64,000 bases of DNA, from positions 248,001-312,000 of the forward strand of contig SEDO01000001.1 in the NCBI GenBank assembly GCA_004211595.1, given 5' to 3'. Position numbers and translations under genes: made by a program. Under the pieces are notes generated by a model. That model was not told the origin of the DNA. It did not search any database and saw nothing but the letters and a program-made list of their open reading frames with translations. Within the stretch, counting starts at the first letter, position 1, and every line of letters starts with the position of its first letter. Source of the stretch: Pedobacter sp. Its GTDB lineage: Bacteria > Bacteroidota > Bacteroidia > Sphingobacteriales > Sphingobacteriaceae. Below, in pieces: positions 9,104 through 18,381 of the stretch.

Positions 9104-9610
9104 ATGGGTACTTCAGTATTCTATTTTGTAGCCACTTTAAGTGTAATATTTTCACTGATGGTGATTTTTGCCAAAAATCCTATTCATAGCGTATTATACC
9201 TAATTGTTACTTTCTTCACGTTGACTGTTCATTATGTACTGTTAAACGCTCAATTTTTGGCCGTAGTAAACTTTATTGTTTATATGGGGGCCATTATGGT
9301 TCTCTTTCTTTTCGTTTTAATGCTTTTAAATCTGAATAAGGAGAATGAACCTATAAAATCAAATATTTTTAAATTCATTGGAGTAATTGCTGGGGGTTGT
9401 TTTGCTGTCATCTTAGTTGGCTCTTTAAAATCTGCCACCATGAATAACCCCTTGATATTATCTAATCCTAATTTAGGTTTAGTTAAAAACTTGGGTAAAG
9501 AACTATTTGGGCCATTTATGTTACCATTTGAATTAGCATCTATATTATTATTGACAGCCATGGTAGGTGCAGTACTATTAACGAAGAAGGAGGGCACTAC
9601 ACATGGATAG
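9104..9610 (+). CDS. nuoJ: NADH-quinone oxidoreductase subunit J
   Basis: Hydrophobic 168-residue membrane subunit with about five transmembrane segments. The conserved early block KNPIHSVLYLIV and the NFIVYMGAIMVLFLFVLMLLN helix (TM3, whose alpha-to-pi transition is part of coupling in the family) are visible. It overlaps nuoK by 8 bases. Confidence 0.95.
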   Translation: MGTSVFYFVATLSVIFSLMVIFAKNPIHSVLYLIVTFFTLTVHYVLLNAQFLAVVNFIVYMGAIMVLFLFVLMLLNLNKENEPIKSNIFKFIGVIAGGCFAVILVGSLKSATMNNPLILSNPNLGLVKNLGKELFGPFMLPFELASILLLTAMVGAVLLTKKEGTTHG

Positions 9611-9932
9611 TTTAACGACAAATTTGCAAGGTGTACCCTTGAATCATTATATCTGGTTAAGCGCCATTATTTTCAGCATTGGTATCATTGGGGTATTAAC
9701 AAGAAGAAATGCTATCATTATTTTTATGTCGGTAGAATTAATGCTAAACGCAGTCAACTTATTACTAACCGCATTCTCTGTACATCACAATGACCCTTCA
9801 GGGCAGGTGTTTGTGTTTTTTATTATGGCATTAGCTGCTGCGGAGGTAGCTATTGGCTTAAGTATTATTGTAATGGTGTATAGAAATACCAAGTCTATAG
9901 ATATTAATGTATTAAATCGCCTTAAGTGGTAA
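9603..9932 (+). CDS. nuoK: NADH-quinone oxidoreductase subunit K
   Basis: Small antiporter-like (MrpC-type) membrane subunit with three helices. The family block MSVELMLNAVNLLL contains the conserved helix-2 glutamate, and the helix-3 acidic position is in ALAAAEVAIGLSI. The 109-residue length is normal. Confidence 0.96.
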   Translation: MDSLTTNLQGVPLNHYIWLSAIIFSIGIIGVLTRRNAIIIFMSVELMLNAVNLLLTAFSVHHNDPSGQVFVFFIMALAAAEVAIGLSIIVMVYRNTKSIDINVLNRLKW

Positions 9933-9943
9933 AATAAAAGAAG

Positions 9944-11845
9944 ATGATAAACAGTTTACTTTGGTTAGTTCCGTTATTGCCCCTTTTAGGCTTTTTAATT
10001 AATGGCTTAGGACGTAATACGTTGAGTAAAGGCTTAGTCTCCTTCATAGGTAGTGGGGTGATTTTAGCGTCATTTGTAATCAGTGTACTTTTGTTTTTTG
10101 ATTTAAACGGAAGTGCTGAAAAGCAATTTTATATTAATTTATTCGATTGGATAAGTGTAGGGAATTTAAATATTCCACTCTCCTTTTTATACGATCCTTT
10201 GAGTTCAATTATGTTATTAATTATAACAGGCATTGGATTTTTAATTCATATTTATTCTGCAGCCTATATGCATGAAGATGCAGGCTTTGGGAAATTTTTT
10301 AGTTATTTAAATCTTTTCATCTTCTTTATGTTAGTGCTTGTTTTAGGCTCTAACTATATTGTGATGTTTATAGGATGGGAAGGAGTAGGATTATGTTCCT
10401 ATTTATTAATCGGGTTCTGGTATACGAATAACGCTTATGCAAGTGCGGCTAAGAAAGCATTTGTGATGAATAGAGTTGGGGATTTAGGTTTCTTGTTAGG
10501 TGTATTTTTAATGTTCTTAACTTTTGGAAGTGTTGAGTTTGCTAAAGTATTTCCACAAGTTGCAACTTTTATACCAGGTACGGGTGTAATTGTATGTATC
10601 TCATTATTATTATTTGTGGGGGCTATAGGTAAATCAGCTCAATTACCATTATTTACATGGCTGCCTGATGCGATGGCTGGACCTACGCCAGTGTCTGCCT
10701 TAATTCACGCTGCAACCATGGTAACAGCAGGTATTTATATGATTGCAAGATCTAGTATATTATTTGAGCTAGCCCCATTTACTCAAGATGTTATTGCGGT
10801 CATAGGTGCCTTGACCGCTTTAGTGGCAGCCTTAATCGCCATCACACAAACCGATATTAAAAAGGTATTAGCCTATTCTACAGTTTCCCAATTAGGCTAC
10901 ATGTTTTTAGGATTAGGTGTAGGCGCCTTTGCAGGTTCATTTTTCCATGTTTTAACGCATGCCTTCTTTAAAGCTTTATTGTTTTTAGGTGCAGGATCAG
11001 TTATTCATGCGATGCATCATGAACAAGATATGCGTAATATGGGAGGATTAAAGGGGAAGTTAAAAACTACCTTTGCTACGATGATGGTGGGTACTATAGC
11101 CATCGCAGGGATTCCACCATTTTCAGGTTTCTTTTCCAAAGATGAAATCTTAGCCTTTACTTTTGAGAAATATCCTTTATTATGGGCTTTGGGATTAATC
11201 ACTGCCTTTTTAACGGCCTTTTATATGTTCCGTATGATGTTTCTTACATTTTATGGAAACTTTAGAGGAAAGGCGCAAGATTTAGAACATGCACATGAAT
11301 CGCCTAATGTGATGACAATTCCGTTGGTTATTCTAGCCATTTTATCGGCCATTGGAGGTTTAATCAATTTCCCCGCAATTTTTGGTGGAAATACTTGGTT
11401 AGCTAAATGGTTAACTGGAGCTGGAGTTAAAGAAAAGGTAATTGCATTGAGTCATGAGGCCGAGTATGGCTTAATGGCAGTGTCTGTTGCAGCGGCTGTT
11501 TTAGCCATCGTGCTAGCCTATACTAAGTATGTAAAAATGCAAAGTGTACCGGTGAGTGATGAGACTAAACGTTCTGCTCTAGCTAATCTTTCTTATCGTA
11601 AGTTTTATTTAGATGAGCTATATGATGCGATCATCAGAAAACCTTTAGATGCCATGTCAGGCTTTTTCTACAAAGTTGTAGATAAGAAAGTTATTGATGG
11701 GATGGTAAATGGCTTAGGTTGGTCGAGCCAAGAGGGTAGTAAAGCACTTCGTCTTTTACAAACAGGAAACGTAGGTTTCTATATATTCATGATGGTAATA
11801 GGGATTATTGCCTTGTTATTATATACTTATTATTCAATCGCTTAA
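9944..11845 (+). CDS. nuoL: NADH-quinone oxidoreductase subunit L (proton pump)
   Basis: Largest antiporter-like pump, 633 residues with about 16 membrane helices. FIGWEGVGLCSYLLIGFW holds the conserved TM5 glutamate. IGKSAQLPLFTWLPDAMAGP and TPVSALIHAATMV carry the central lysine region. The end after about residue 545 corresponds to the lateral helix and the final TM helix. Eighteen bases separate it from nuoM. Confidence 0.97.
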   Translation: MINSLLWLVPLLPLLGFLINGLGRNTLSKGLVSFIGSGVILASFVISVLLFFDLNGSAEKQFYINLFDWISVGNLNIPLSFLYDPLSSIMLLIITGIGFLIHIYSAAYMHEDAGFGKFFSYLNLFIFFMLVLVLGSNYIVMFIGWEGVGLCSYLLIGFWYTNNAYASAAKKAFVMNRVGDLGFLLGVFLMFLTFGSVEFAKVFPQVATFIPGTGVIVCISLLLFVGAIGKSAQLPLFTWLPDAMAGPTPVSALIHAATMVTAGIYMIARSSILFELAPFTQDVIAVIGALTALVAALIAITQTDIKKVLAYSTVSQLGYMFLGLGVGAFAGSFFHVLTHAFFKALLFLGAGSVIHAMHHEQDMRNMGGLKGKLKTTFATMMVGTIAIAGIPPFSGFFSKDEILAFTFEKYPLLWALGLITAFLTAFYMFRMMFLTFYGNFRGKAQDLEHAHESPNVMTIPLVILAILSAIGGLINFPAIFGGNTWLAKWLTGAGVKEKVIALSHEAEYGLMAVSVAAAVLAIVLAYTKYVKMQSVPVSDETKRSALANLSYRKFYLDELYDAIIRKPLDAMSGFFYKVVDKKVIDGMVNGLGWSSQEGSKALRLLQTGNVGFYIFMMVIGIIALLLYTYYSIA

Positions 11846-11863
11846 TCTGGTTTAAATATATCA

Positions 11864-13348
11864 ATGGAACTATTAATACTTATATTTCTTCCACTTTTAG
11901 GAGCAATTTTTACAGCCACTTTTGCCAAAGGACACACTGCTAAAATTAGTGCGCTTGTTTTCTCCTTGTTAAACTTTGCTTTAACTTGTGGTATTCTGGT
12001 TAGTTTTATTCCAGATGCGAGTACGCAATTCGAAATCAATTATCCATGGATTGGTCCTTTAGGAATTAATTTTCACGTGGGAATTGATGGAATTAGTTTG
12101 ATAACTATTCTATTAACCAATTTATTGGTGCCTATAATTATTTTAACGGCTTTTAAGCATAAATATGAAAAAGAACATGCTTTTTTCGCATTAATTTTAT
12201 TTATGCAATTTGGGTTATTGCTTGTATTTAGTGCGCTGGATGCATTCTTATTTTATATCGGTTGGGAAGCAGCCTTAATTCCAATTTATTTTATATGTGC
12301 GATGTGGGGTGGTAAAGACCGTATTAAAGTAAATATGAAGTTTTTCGTTTATACGATAGCGGGATCTTTATTTATGCTAATGGGCATTATTTACCTATAC
12401 ATTCAAAATCCAGCCAATAACTTTGAGTGGAAAGCTTTTTACGCTTTATCTTTAGATAGTACCCAACAAACGTGGATATTCTGGGCGTTTTTTATTGCAT
12501 TTGCTATTAAAATGCCAATTTTCCCTTTCCATACTTGGCAACCAGATACTTATACCGAGGCTCCTGCACAAGGCACGATGCTTTTATCAGGTATTATGCT
12601 TAAGATGGGTATTTTCGGGGTTATTAAATGGCTATTACCTATTGTACCAGCCGGAGCCCAAGAGTGGACCTGTTTAGTCATGATTTTATCTGTTATTGGT
12701 ATTGTATATGGTTCTGTAATTGCTTTTATGCAGAAAAATGCAAAACGCTTAATTGCCTATTCATCACTTGCTCACGTAGGTTTAATTGCAGCAGGTTTAT
12801 TTGCTTCATTCACATTTAATCAAGCTGGTATTCAAGGATTTCAAGGTGCCTTAATTCAAATGTTAAGTCATGGTATAAATGTAGTTGGGCTGTTCTTTAT
12901 TGTGGAGTTAATTAGCTCTCAAATGAAAAGTCAACATACGGCCGATTGGGGTGGTTTAGCAAAGGTAGCTCCAGGTTTGGCAATTGCCTTTTTAGTAATT
13001 GTTTTGGGAACGGTAGCCTTACCAGGAACAAATGGTTTTATTGGAGAGTTTTTGCTATTATTTAGTGTATATCAATACCAAGCTGGTTTAGGTATCGTAG
13101 CTGGTTTAACGATTATATTTGGAGCTGTTTATATGTTCAGATTATATCAAGGTGCTATGTTAGGACCGATTGCTGAAAAATCTCATGGCTTTACAGATAT
13201 TAAAGGTTCAGATAAATTAGCATTGGGAATTATTTGTGTGTTAGTTATCGTTATTGGGCTTTATCCGAAACCACTATTACATTTATCAGAAGCTTCCGTC
13301 CAAGCCTTATTAGAACAAATAAATCAAAAATTAACAGGAGTAAACTAA
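11864..13348 (+). CDS. nuoM: NADH-quinone oxidoreductase subunit M (proton pump)
   Basis: Antiporter-like pump of 494 residues with about 14 helices. FYIGWEAALIPIYFICAMWG carries the TM5 glutamate, and AFAIKMPIFPFHTWQPDTY with EAPAQGTMLLSGIMLKMG is the broken-helix lysine region. AYSSLAHVGLI follows. The next gene starts 3 bases after the stop. Confidence 0.97.
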   Translation: MELLILIFLPLLGAIFTATFAKGHTAKISALVFSLLNFALTCGILVSFIPDASTQFEINYPWIGPLGINFHVGIDGISLITILLTNLLVPIIILTAFKHKYEKEHAFFALILFMQFGLLLVFSALDAFLFYIGWEAALIPIYFICAMWGGKDRIKVNMKFFVYTIAGSLFMLMGIIYLYIQNPANNFEWKAFYALSLDSTQQTWIFWAFFIAFAIKMPIFPFHTWQPDTYTEAPAQGTMLLSGIMLKMGIFGVIKWLLPIVPAGAQEWTCLVMILSVIGIVYGSVIAFMQKNAKRLIAYSSLAHVGLIAAGLFASFTFNQAGIQGFQGALIQMLSHGINVVGLFFIVELISSQMKSQHTADWGGLAKVAPGLAIAFLVIVLGTVALPGTNGFIGEFLLLFSVYQYQAGLGIVAGLTIIFGAVYMFRLYQGAMLGPIAEKSHGFTDIKGSDKLALGIICVLVIVIGLYPKPLLHLSEASVQALLEQINQKLTGVN

Positions 13349-13351
13349 GAG

Positions 13352-14725
13352 ATGAATATAATTTTAACCCTCACCATTACAGCATTAGTGGTGCTCTATG
13401 CAGGTTTATTTAAAGCTAAAAAATTATTGTTACCCTTAACTTTAACTGGGTTAATAGGGTCACTTGGGTTTGTAGCATACAGTTGGAACAATCCTACCAC
13501 GTATTATGGGATGATGCGCGTGGATAATTTTGGTTTAGCTTTTACGGCTTTAATATTAATAGCAAGTATTTTAATATTTATTCTTAGTGTAGGCTATTTT
13601 TCAAAAGACAGTGAAAATATTGCGGAGTATTATACCTTAATGCTATTTTCTATTGCGGGTATGTACATTATGTTAACTTTCCAAAATATGGCTATGCTAT
13701 TTATTGGGATTGAGATTATGTCCGTTGCCTTATATATATTAGCGGGTATTAGAAAGCAAAATTTTGCTTCTAATGAAGCTTCCTTAAAATATTTTTTAAT
13801 GGGAGCTTTTTCTACAGGCTTCTTGTTATTAGGAATAACCTTTTTGTATGGAGCAACTGGATCTTTTGATTTAAGTGAAATCCAAGCTTATTTATTAAAT
13901 CAAGTGCAAGAGGTTTCACCATTATTTTATGGTGGTATCATTTTATTGTTAATTGGTTTATGTTTTAAAATAGGGGCTGCTCCATTTCATTTTTGGACAC
14001 CTGATGTATATGAGGGTTCACCTTCCTTAATCACCACTTTTATGTCGACTGTGGTTAAGACGGCAGGTATTGCAGCCTTTGTACGCTTGTTTTCAGGGGC
14101 CTTAGAACCACTACATGCTTTCTGGAGTCCTGCTTTATTGGTATTAGTGGTAATCACTTTGTGTATAGGTAATATTACCGCCCTATATCAACATAACTTA
14201 AAGCGTATGTTGGCATATTCAAGTATTTCTCACGCAGGTTACCTATTATTTGCCTTAATTGAAATTACCGCAAATTCTTCTAATGCAGTATTAGTTTATG
14301 CCGCGGCCTATTCATTTGCAAGTATTGCTGCTTTTGGGGTATTAATTGTGGTTAAACAAAATACGGGAAGTGAACAAATAGAAGCATATAACGGCTTAGG
14401 TAAGCGAAATCCTTTGATAGCCATTGTAATGACTATTGCAATGCTTTCTTTAGCAGGTATTCCTTTAACTGCTGGGTTTATCGGAAAGTATATGATGTTT
14501 TTAAATGTTATGGAAAATTATCATACTACTTTAGTGGTAATTGCGATATTAAATGCCCTGATAGGTTTTTACTATTATTTTAAAGTTATTATTGCCATTT
14601 GGTTTAAAGATGGTGATTTTGCAAGTGTTCAAGTATCTCCAGCCTATAAATTTATATTTGTAGTTTCGGCCTTGATTACATTAGCTTTAGGTGTGTTCCC
14701 AGCAATAATTTTAAATTTGATATAA
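13352..14725 (+). CDS. nuoN: NADH-quinone oxidoreductase subunit N (proton pump)
   Basis: Third antiporter-like pump, 457 residues. FIGIEIMSVALYILAG has the conserved glutamate; FKIGAAPFHFWTPDVYEG and the following lysine-bearing helix match NuoN. It is the last gene of the complex I operon. A 26-nt inverted repeat without a T-tract follows, before dedA. Confidence 0.96.
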   Translation: MNIILTLTITALVVLYAGLFKAKKLLLPLTLTGLIGSLGFVAYSWNNPTTYYGMMRVDNFGLAFTALILIASILIFILSVGYFSKDSENIAEYYTLMLFSIAGMYIMLTFQNMAMLFIGIEIMSVALYILAGIRKQNFASNEASLKYFLMGAFSTGFLLLGITFLYGATGSFDLSEIQAYLLNQVQEVSPLFYGGIILLLIGLCFKIGAAPFHFWTPDVYEGSPSLITTFMSTVVKTAGIAAFVRLFSGALEPLHAFWSPALLVLVVITLCIGNITALYQHNLKRMLAYSSISHAGYLLFALIEITANSSNAVLVYAAAYSFASIAAFGVLIVVKQNTGSEQIEAYNGLGKRNPLIAIVMTIAMLSLAGIPLTAGFIGKYMMFLNVMENYHTTLVVIAILNALIGFYYYFKVIIAIWFKDGDFASVQVSPAYKFIFVVSALITLALGVFPAIILNLI

Positions 14726-14740
14726 AATATTTTAATAGAT

Positions 14741-14766
14741 AATTATTTGTAGTTTTACAAATAATT
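14741..14766 (+). repeat. Perfect inverted repeat just upstream of the DedA gene
   Basis: aattatttgta / tacaaataatt forms an 11-bp perfect stem with a 4-nt loop (gttt). It ends 4 bases before the DedA ATG. There is no T-run, so a weak terminator, an operator, or a structure covering the ribosome-binding region are all possible. Confidence 0.5.
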
Positions 14767-14770
14767 GAAC

Positions 14771-15415
14771 ATGCAAGATTTTTGGAATAGTCTTCAACAT
14801 TTAATAGATCCTGAAAAGCTTTTACGCGAAGGGGGGTTCTATTTAGTTGTTTTTGTAATTTTTGCAGAAACAGGATTATTTTTTGGCTTCTTCTTGCCAG
14901 GTGATTATTTACTCTTTTTAGCTGGCATGTTTGTAGCTACGGGTAAATTAGATGTTAACATATATGTGTTAGTTGTAAGTTTAGTAGTCGCCGCCACCTT
15001 AGGAAATTTTACTGGCTATTGGTTTGGTAGAAAAACTGGACCAGTTTTATATAATAGAAAAGAGAATATTTTTTTTAAGAAGAAGTATTTAATTGCAGCT
15101 GAAAAGTACTACCGTAAGCAGGGTGCTTTTGCCTTAATTATGGGAAGGTTTGTGCCTATTGTAAGAACCTTTGCACCTATTATTGCAGGTGTTGTACGAT
15201 TAGATTTTAAAAAGTTTGCCTTTTACAATATAGTTGGCGCATTAATATGGATATGCTCGCTAACTTTGTTAGGGTATTTTTTAGGGCGAAAATTTGCTGC
15301 CCAAATTGAAGAATATTTAGTGTATATAATTGTGGGCTTTATCGCGATAACCGCAATTCCACTGATAAATGCATTCTTTAAAAAGAAAGTGAATAATACG
15401 GAGGAAAGTAAATAG
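14771..15415 (+). CDS. DedA/SNARE-associated family membrane protein
   Basis: A 214-residue integral membrane protein of the DedA family, implicated in lipid-carrier (undecaprenyl phosphate) recycling and membrane homeostasis. Family marks are FAETGLFFGFFLPGDYLLFLAG, GNFTGYWFGRKTGP and the C-terminal GRFVPIVRTFAPIIAGVVRL. The ORF track starts at a TTG; the ATG two codons later is the better start. It follows nuoN but is separated by the inverted repeat. Confidence 0.9.
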   Translation: MQDFWNSLQHLIDPEKLLREGGFYLVVFVIFAETGLFFGFFLPGDYLLFLAGMFVATGKLDVNIYVLVVSLVVAATLGNFTGYWFGRKTGPVLYNRKENIFFKKKYLIAAEKYYRKQGAFALIMGRFVPIVRTFAPIIAGVVRLDFKKFAFYNIVGALIWICSLTLLGYFLGRKFAAQIEEYLVYIIVGFIAITAIPLINAFFKKKVNNTEESK

Positions 15416-15431
15416 AATACCAAAAATATAT

Positions 15432-15983
15432 ATGATTAAAGACGATTCCCATCCTTGGCATAGTGTATCGCCAGGTGTAAATGTGCCGGCGGTAGTAAAC
15501 GCAATTATTGAAATTCCAAAAGGCTCTAAAGCCAAATATGAGATTGATAAAGATTCTAATTTGATTAAACTCGACCGAGTATTATTTTCTTCGGTGATGT
15601 ATCCTGCAAATTATGGATTTATTCCACAAACTTATTGTGATGATAAAGATCCTTTAGATATTTTAGTTTTATGTTCAGTGGATGTGTATCCTATGACGAT
15701 TATCGAAGCTAAAGTTATTGGGGTAATGCATATGGTTGATAATGGAGAGCAAGACGATAAAATTATTGCCGTGGCTAAAAATGACATGTCTGTAAATCAT
15801 TATAATGATTTATCTGATTTGCCTCCTCATACGATGAAGGAGATAGCTAAGTTTTTCCAAGATTATAAAGCTTTAGAAGAGAAGAAAGTAATGATTGAAC
15901 ACTTATTAGGTGTTCGTTATGCGCATAAAGTAATCCAAGAGAGTATTGAGCTTTATGATAAGGAGTTTAGAAATAACTCATAA
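15432..15983 (+). CDS. ppa: Inorganic pyrophosphatase (family I)
   Basis: Cytoplasmic enzyme hydrolysing pyrophosphate to drive biosynthesis. The family I core is visible: IEIPKGSKAKYEIDKDSN, YPANYGFIPQT, and the metal-binding DDKDPLDIL (canonical form D-x-D-P-x-D). The length of 183 residues is typical. It lies 16 bases after the DedA gene and 27 bases before the CNNM gene, probably in one operon. Confidence 0.95.
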   Translation: MIKDDSHPWHSVSPGVNVPAVVNAIIEIPKGSKAKYEIDKDSNLIKLDRVLFSSVMYPANYGFIPQTYCDDKDPLDILVLCSVDVYPMTIIEAKVIGVMHMVDNGEQDDKIIAVAKNDMSVNHYNDLSDLPPHTMKEIAKFFQDYKALEEKKVMIEHLLGVRYAHKVIQESIELYDKEFRNNS

Positions 15984-16010
15984 TTTATTTATATTGTAAA
16001 TGCCTAGTGT

Positions 16011-17408
16011 ATGATTTCATTTTCTCAAATTGTCCCAACTAATGTACTTGCCTTAGCTACTGCCGAGGTAAGTGATGATTCTGGTCCAGTCCTTTGGCGC
16101 CTTTTATTGGCGCTATTTCTGGTTATATTAAATGGATTTTTCGTTGCAGCTGAATTTGCAATAGTAAAAGTTCGAGCTTCTCAGATAGAGATAAAAGCCA
16201 AATCTGGAAGTAAAGTAGGTAAAATGGCTAAAAATATCGTACATAATTTGGACGGTTATTTAGCTGCTACCCAGTTAGGAATTACTTTAGCCTCGTTAGG
16301 TTTAGGTTGGGTCGGAGAAAGTGTTATGCACACCATTTTCCAACGTCTATTTCAAAGTTTAAATTTAAATTTAGGGGAAGCCTTTATTCATTCGGCTTCC
16401 ACTATTGTGGCGTTTTCATTGATTACTTTTATGCACATTGTATTTGGGGAATTAGCACCTAAATCGGTAGCAATACAAAGACCTGTAGGAACGACTTTGT
16501 TTGTGTCTGTGCCACTTCAGATATTCTATGTTGTATTTCGACCATTTATTTGGGCTTTAAATGGGGTTGCATCTATTATATTGAAGCCATTTGGAATAAA
16601 TACCTCAGGTGGACACGACTCTATTCATAGTAATGAAGAGTTGCAGTATATATTGGATCAAGGCAAGGAAAGTGGGGCTCTGGAAGACAATGAACACGAG
16701 CTGATTAAAAATGTATTTGATTTTAATGAGCGTGTAGTTAAAAATATCATGGTTCCGAGAACTAAAATTTCGGGAATTGAATTAGATGCAGACAATAACG
16801 AACTCGTTGAAAGGATTATTGCTGAAGGCTATTCTAGGTTACCGGTTTACGATGATGTTATTGATAAAATTGTAGGGATAGTACATGCTAAGGATATATT
16901 GCCTTTAATAGCCAGTCAAAAGGAATGGAATTTAAAGGATATAATTAGAAAGCCTTACTTTGTGCCTGAAACAAAAAAAATTAACGATCTTTTAAGTGAG
17001 CTTCAGTTAAAACGAATTCAGATTGCCATTGTAGTGGATGAGTTTGGGGGTACCGCCGGAATGGTTACCTTAGAAGATATTGTAGAAGAATTGGTAGGTG
17101 AGATTCAAGATGAGTATGATGAGGAAAAACCAATGATTGAAGTAATTTCTGAAAACGAATTTGTTATTAATGGGGATGCACCAGTTTATGATGTGAACGA
17201 ATATTTACCACATGATTTGCCTGAGGATGAGGTTTACGATACCATGGGAGGTTTAGTTTCTCATGCATTTGGGAGAATTCCGGAAGTGGGAGAGAGTGAA
17301 ACATTCTATGGTTACATATTTACTATTTTAAAGAAAACTGAACAAAATATTGAATCTATTAAATTAGAATTAGTAATCAGTAAAAGTGAAATGGTAGATA
17401 ATCACTAA
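16011..17408 (+). CDS. CNNM/CorC-type transporter with CBS domains (hemolysin family)
   Basis: The 465 residues comprise an N-terminal DUF21/CNNM membrane domain with about four hydrophobic segments (residues 20-210), a CBS pair (about 235-365; marks VKNIMVPRTKISGIE and GGTAGMVTLEDIVEELVGEIQDE), and a C-terminal CorC/HlyC domain. The family acts in Mg/Co efflux or ion homeostasis; the old hemolysin name is misleading. The N-terminal sequence does not look like the gliding protein GldE, a relative. Confidence 0.88.
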   Translation: MISFSQIVPTNVLALATAEVSDDSGPVLWRLLLALFLVILNGFFVAAEFAIVKVRASQIEIKAKSGSKVGKMAKNIVHNLDGYLAATQLGITLASLGLGWVGESVMHTIFQRLFQSLNLNLGEAFIHSASTIVAFSLITFMHIVFGELAPKSVAIQRPVGTTLFVSVPLQIFYVVFRPFIWALNGVASIILKPFGINTSGGHDSIHSNEELQYILDQGKESGALEDNEHELIKNVFDFNERVVKNIMVPRTKISGIELDADNNELVERIIAEGYSRLPVYDDVIDKIVGIVHAKDILPLIASQKEWNLKDIIRKPYFVPETKKINDLLSELQLKRIQIAIVVDEFGGTAGMVTLEDIVEELVGEIQDEYDEEKPMIEVISENEFVINGDAPVYDVNEYLPHDLPEDEVYDTMGGLVSHAFGRIPEVGESETFYGYIFTILKKTEQNIESIKLELVISKSEMVDNH

Positions 17409-17424
17409 TTTAACGTTTTAAGCT

Positions 17425-18141
17425 ATGCATGTTTTTTATACGCCAGATTTGGGTGATAATGAGTTTTATAGCTTAAATGAAGAAGAAAGTAAACACTGCG
17501 CCAAGGTGCTACGTTTATCCATTGGTGATAAGATCCAATTAATTGATGGGCGAGGAGGTTTTTTTGAGGCTGAGATTATTTCGGCTGGTAAAAGGCGTGT
17601 AGATCTTAAAATACTGTCTAGACAGTTAGCCTATAAAAAACAATATCACTTTATACATATTGGGATTGCTCCTACTAAAAACATCGATAGACTTTCTTGG
17701 TTTCTAGAAAAGTGTACAGAAATTGGCATAGACGAAATAAGTACCTTTATCTGTGACAGATCAGAACGCAAAATATTAAAAGAAGAACGGTTAGATAAAA
17801 TCATAACTGCTGCCGTTAAGCAATCTTTAAAAGCTTATCATCCTCAATTAAATAATGCAGTCCGCTATAAGGACTTCATTCAACAGGATTTCACTAAATA
17901 CAATGGGAATTTGTTTATTGCACATTGTGAGCAGGATTCACAGAAATTATTCTTGGGAGATTTGGCACAGCCTAACCAATCCTATTTAGTGTTAATCGGA
18001 CCTGAAGGGGATTTCAGTTCAGAAGAAATCACATTAGCAAAATCGTATGGCTTTAAGCCAATAACTTTAGGAGAAAGCCGTTTAAGAACAGAAACGGCTG
18101 GAGTTGCGGCTTGCTTTGAACTAAATTATATAAATCGATAA
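17425..18141 (+). CDS. rsmE: 16S rRNA (uracil-1498-N3)-methyltransferase
   Basis: SPOUT-class enzyme methylating U1498 of 16S rRNA. The N-terminal PUA-like domain contains HCAKVLRLSIGD. The knotted SAM-binding region is typical: LIGPEGDFSSEEI and the final TLGESRLRTETAGVAA. It is 238 residues, the usual length. It is followed by a decayed DUF4159-like fragment; in other Bacteroidota a DUF4159 gene is, to my recollection, often found near rsmE. Confidence 0.95.
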   Translation: MHVFYTPDLGDNEFYSLNEEESKHCAKVLRLSIGDKIQLIDGRGGFFEAEIISAGKRRVDLKILSRQLAYKKQYHFIHIGIAPTKNIDRLSWFLEKCTEIGIDEISTFICDRSERKILKEERLDKIITAAVKQSLKAYHPQLNNAVRYKDFIQQDFTKYNGNLFIAHCEQDSQKLFLGDLAQPNQSYLVLIGPEGDFSSEEITLAKSYGFKPITLGESRLRTETAGVAACFELNYINR

Positions 18142-18201
18142 ATATGCATGTTTCTAGAGGATTGAAACGATCGCTATTTGCGTTTTTTTTTAAGTTTTGC
18201 A

Positions 18202-18363
18202 ATGCAGAATTTGGAAAGTAAGGGTCGTATGTTTTTATTCTTAACAGTGGATTAAGGGAATGGATGGGAAGATTTGGGAACTTATCCAGGAGACTCACAA
18301 GAAAATAGTTTAAAAATACTAAAAATGGGTGCCAACTTAGTAAAGTTTGCCTTAACTCAATAA
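18202..18363 (+). pseudogene. C-terminal remnant of a DUF4159 family gene
   Basis: Between rsmE and the biotin carrier gene, one frame reads GRMFLFLTVD, an in-frame TAA (18253-18255), then GNGWEDLGTYPGDSQENSL and KMGANLVKFALTQ, then a stop. The GNGWED motif and a tail of the type K-M-G-A-N-x-x-x-x-A resemble the C-terminus of DUF4159 proteins as I recall them. No N-terminal part or intact start region is present. The fragment is best read as a truncated, interrupted relic. A codon-shifted alternative (VRVVCFYS) also resembles the family upstream of the break. Confidence 0.55.
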
Positions 18364-18381
18364 AAAAAATAAAAGAGTAGC

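Noticed and set aside
16011-17408. CNNM/CorC protein as gliding protein GldE
   Set aside because: The N-terminal membrane domain looks like a general hemolysin-family member and no other gld gene is adjacent.
18053-18298. 81-codon minus-strand ORF between rsmE and the biotin carrier gene
   Set aside because: It is antisense to the end of rsmE and to the DUF4159-like remnant, which explains its open frame.
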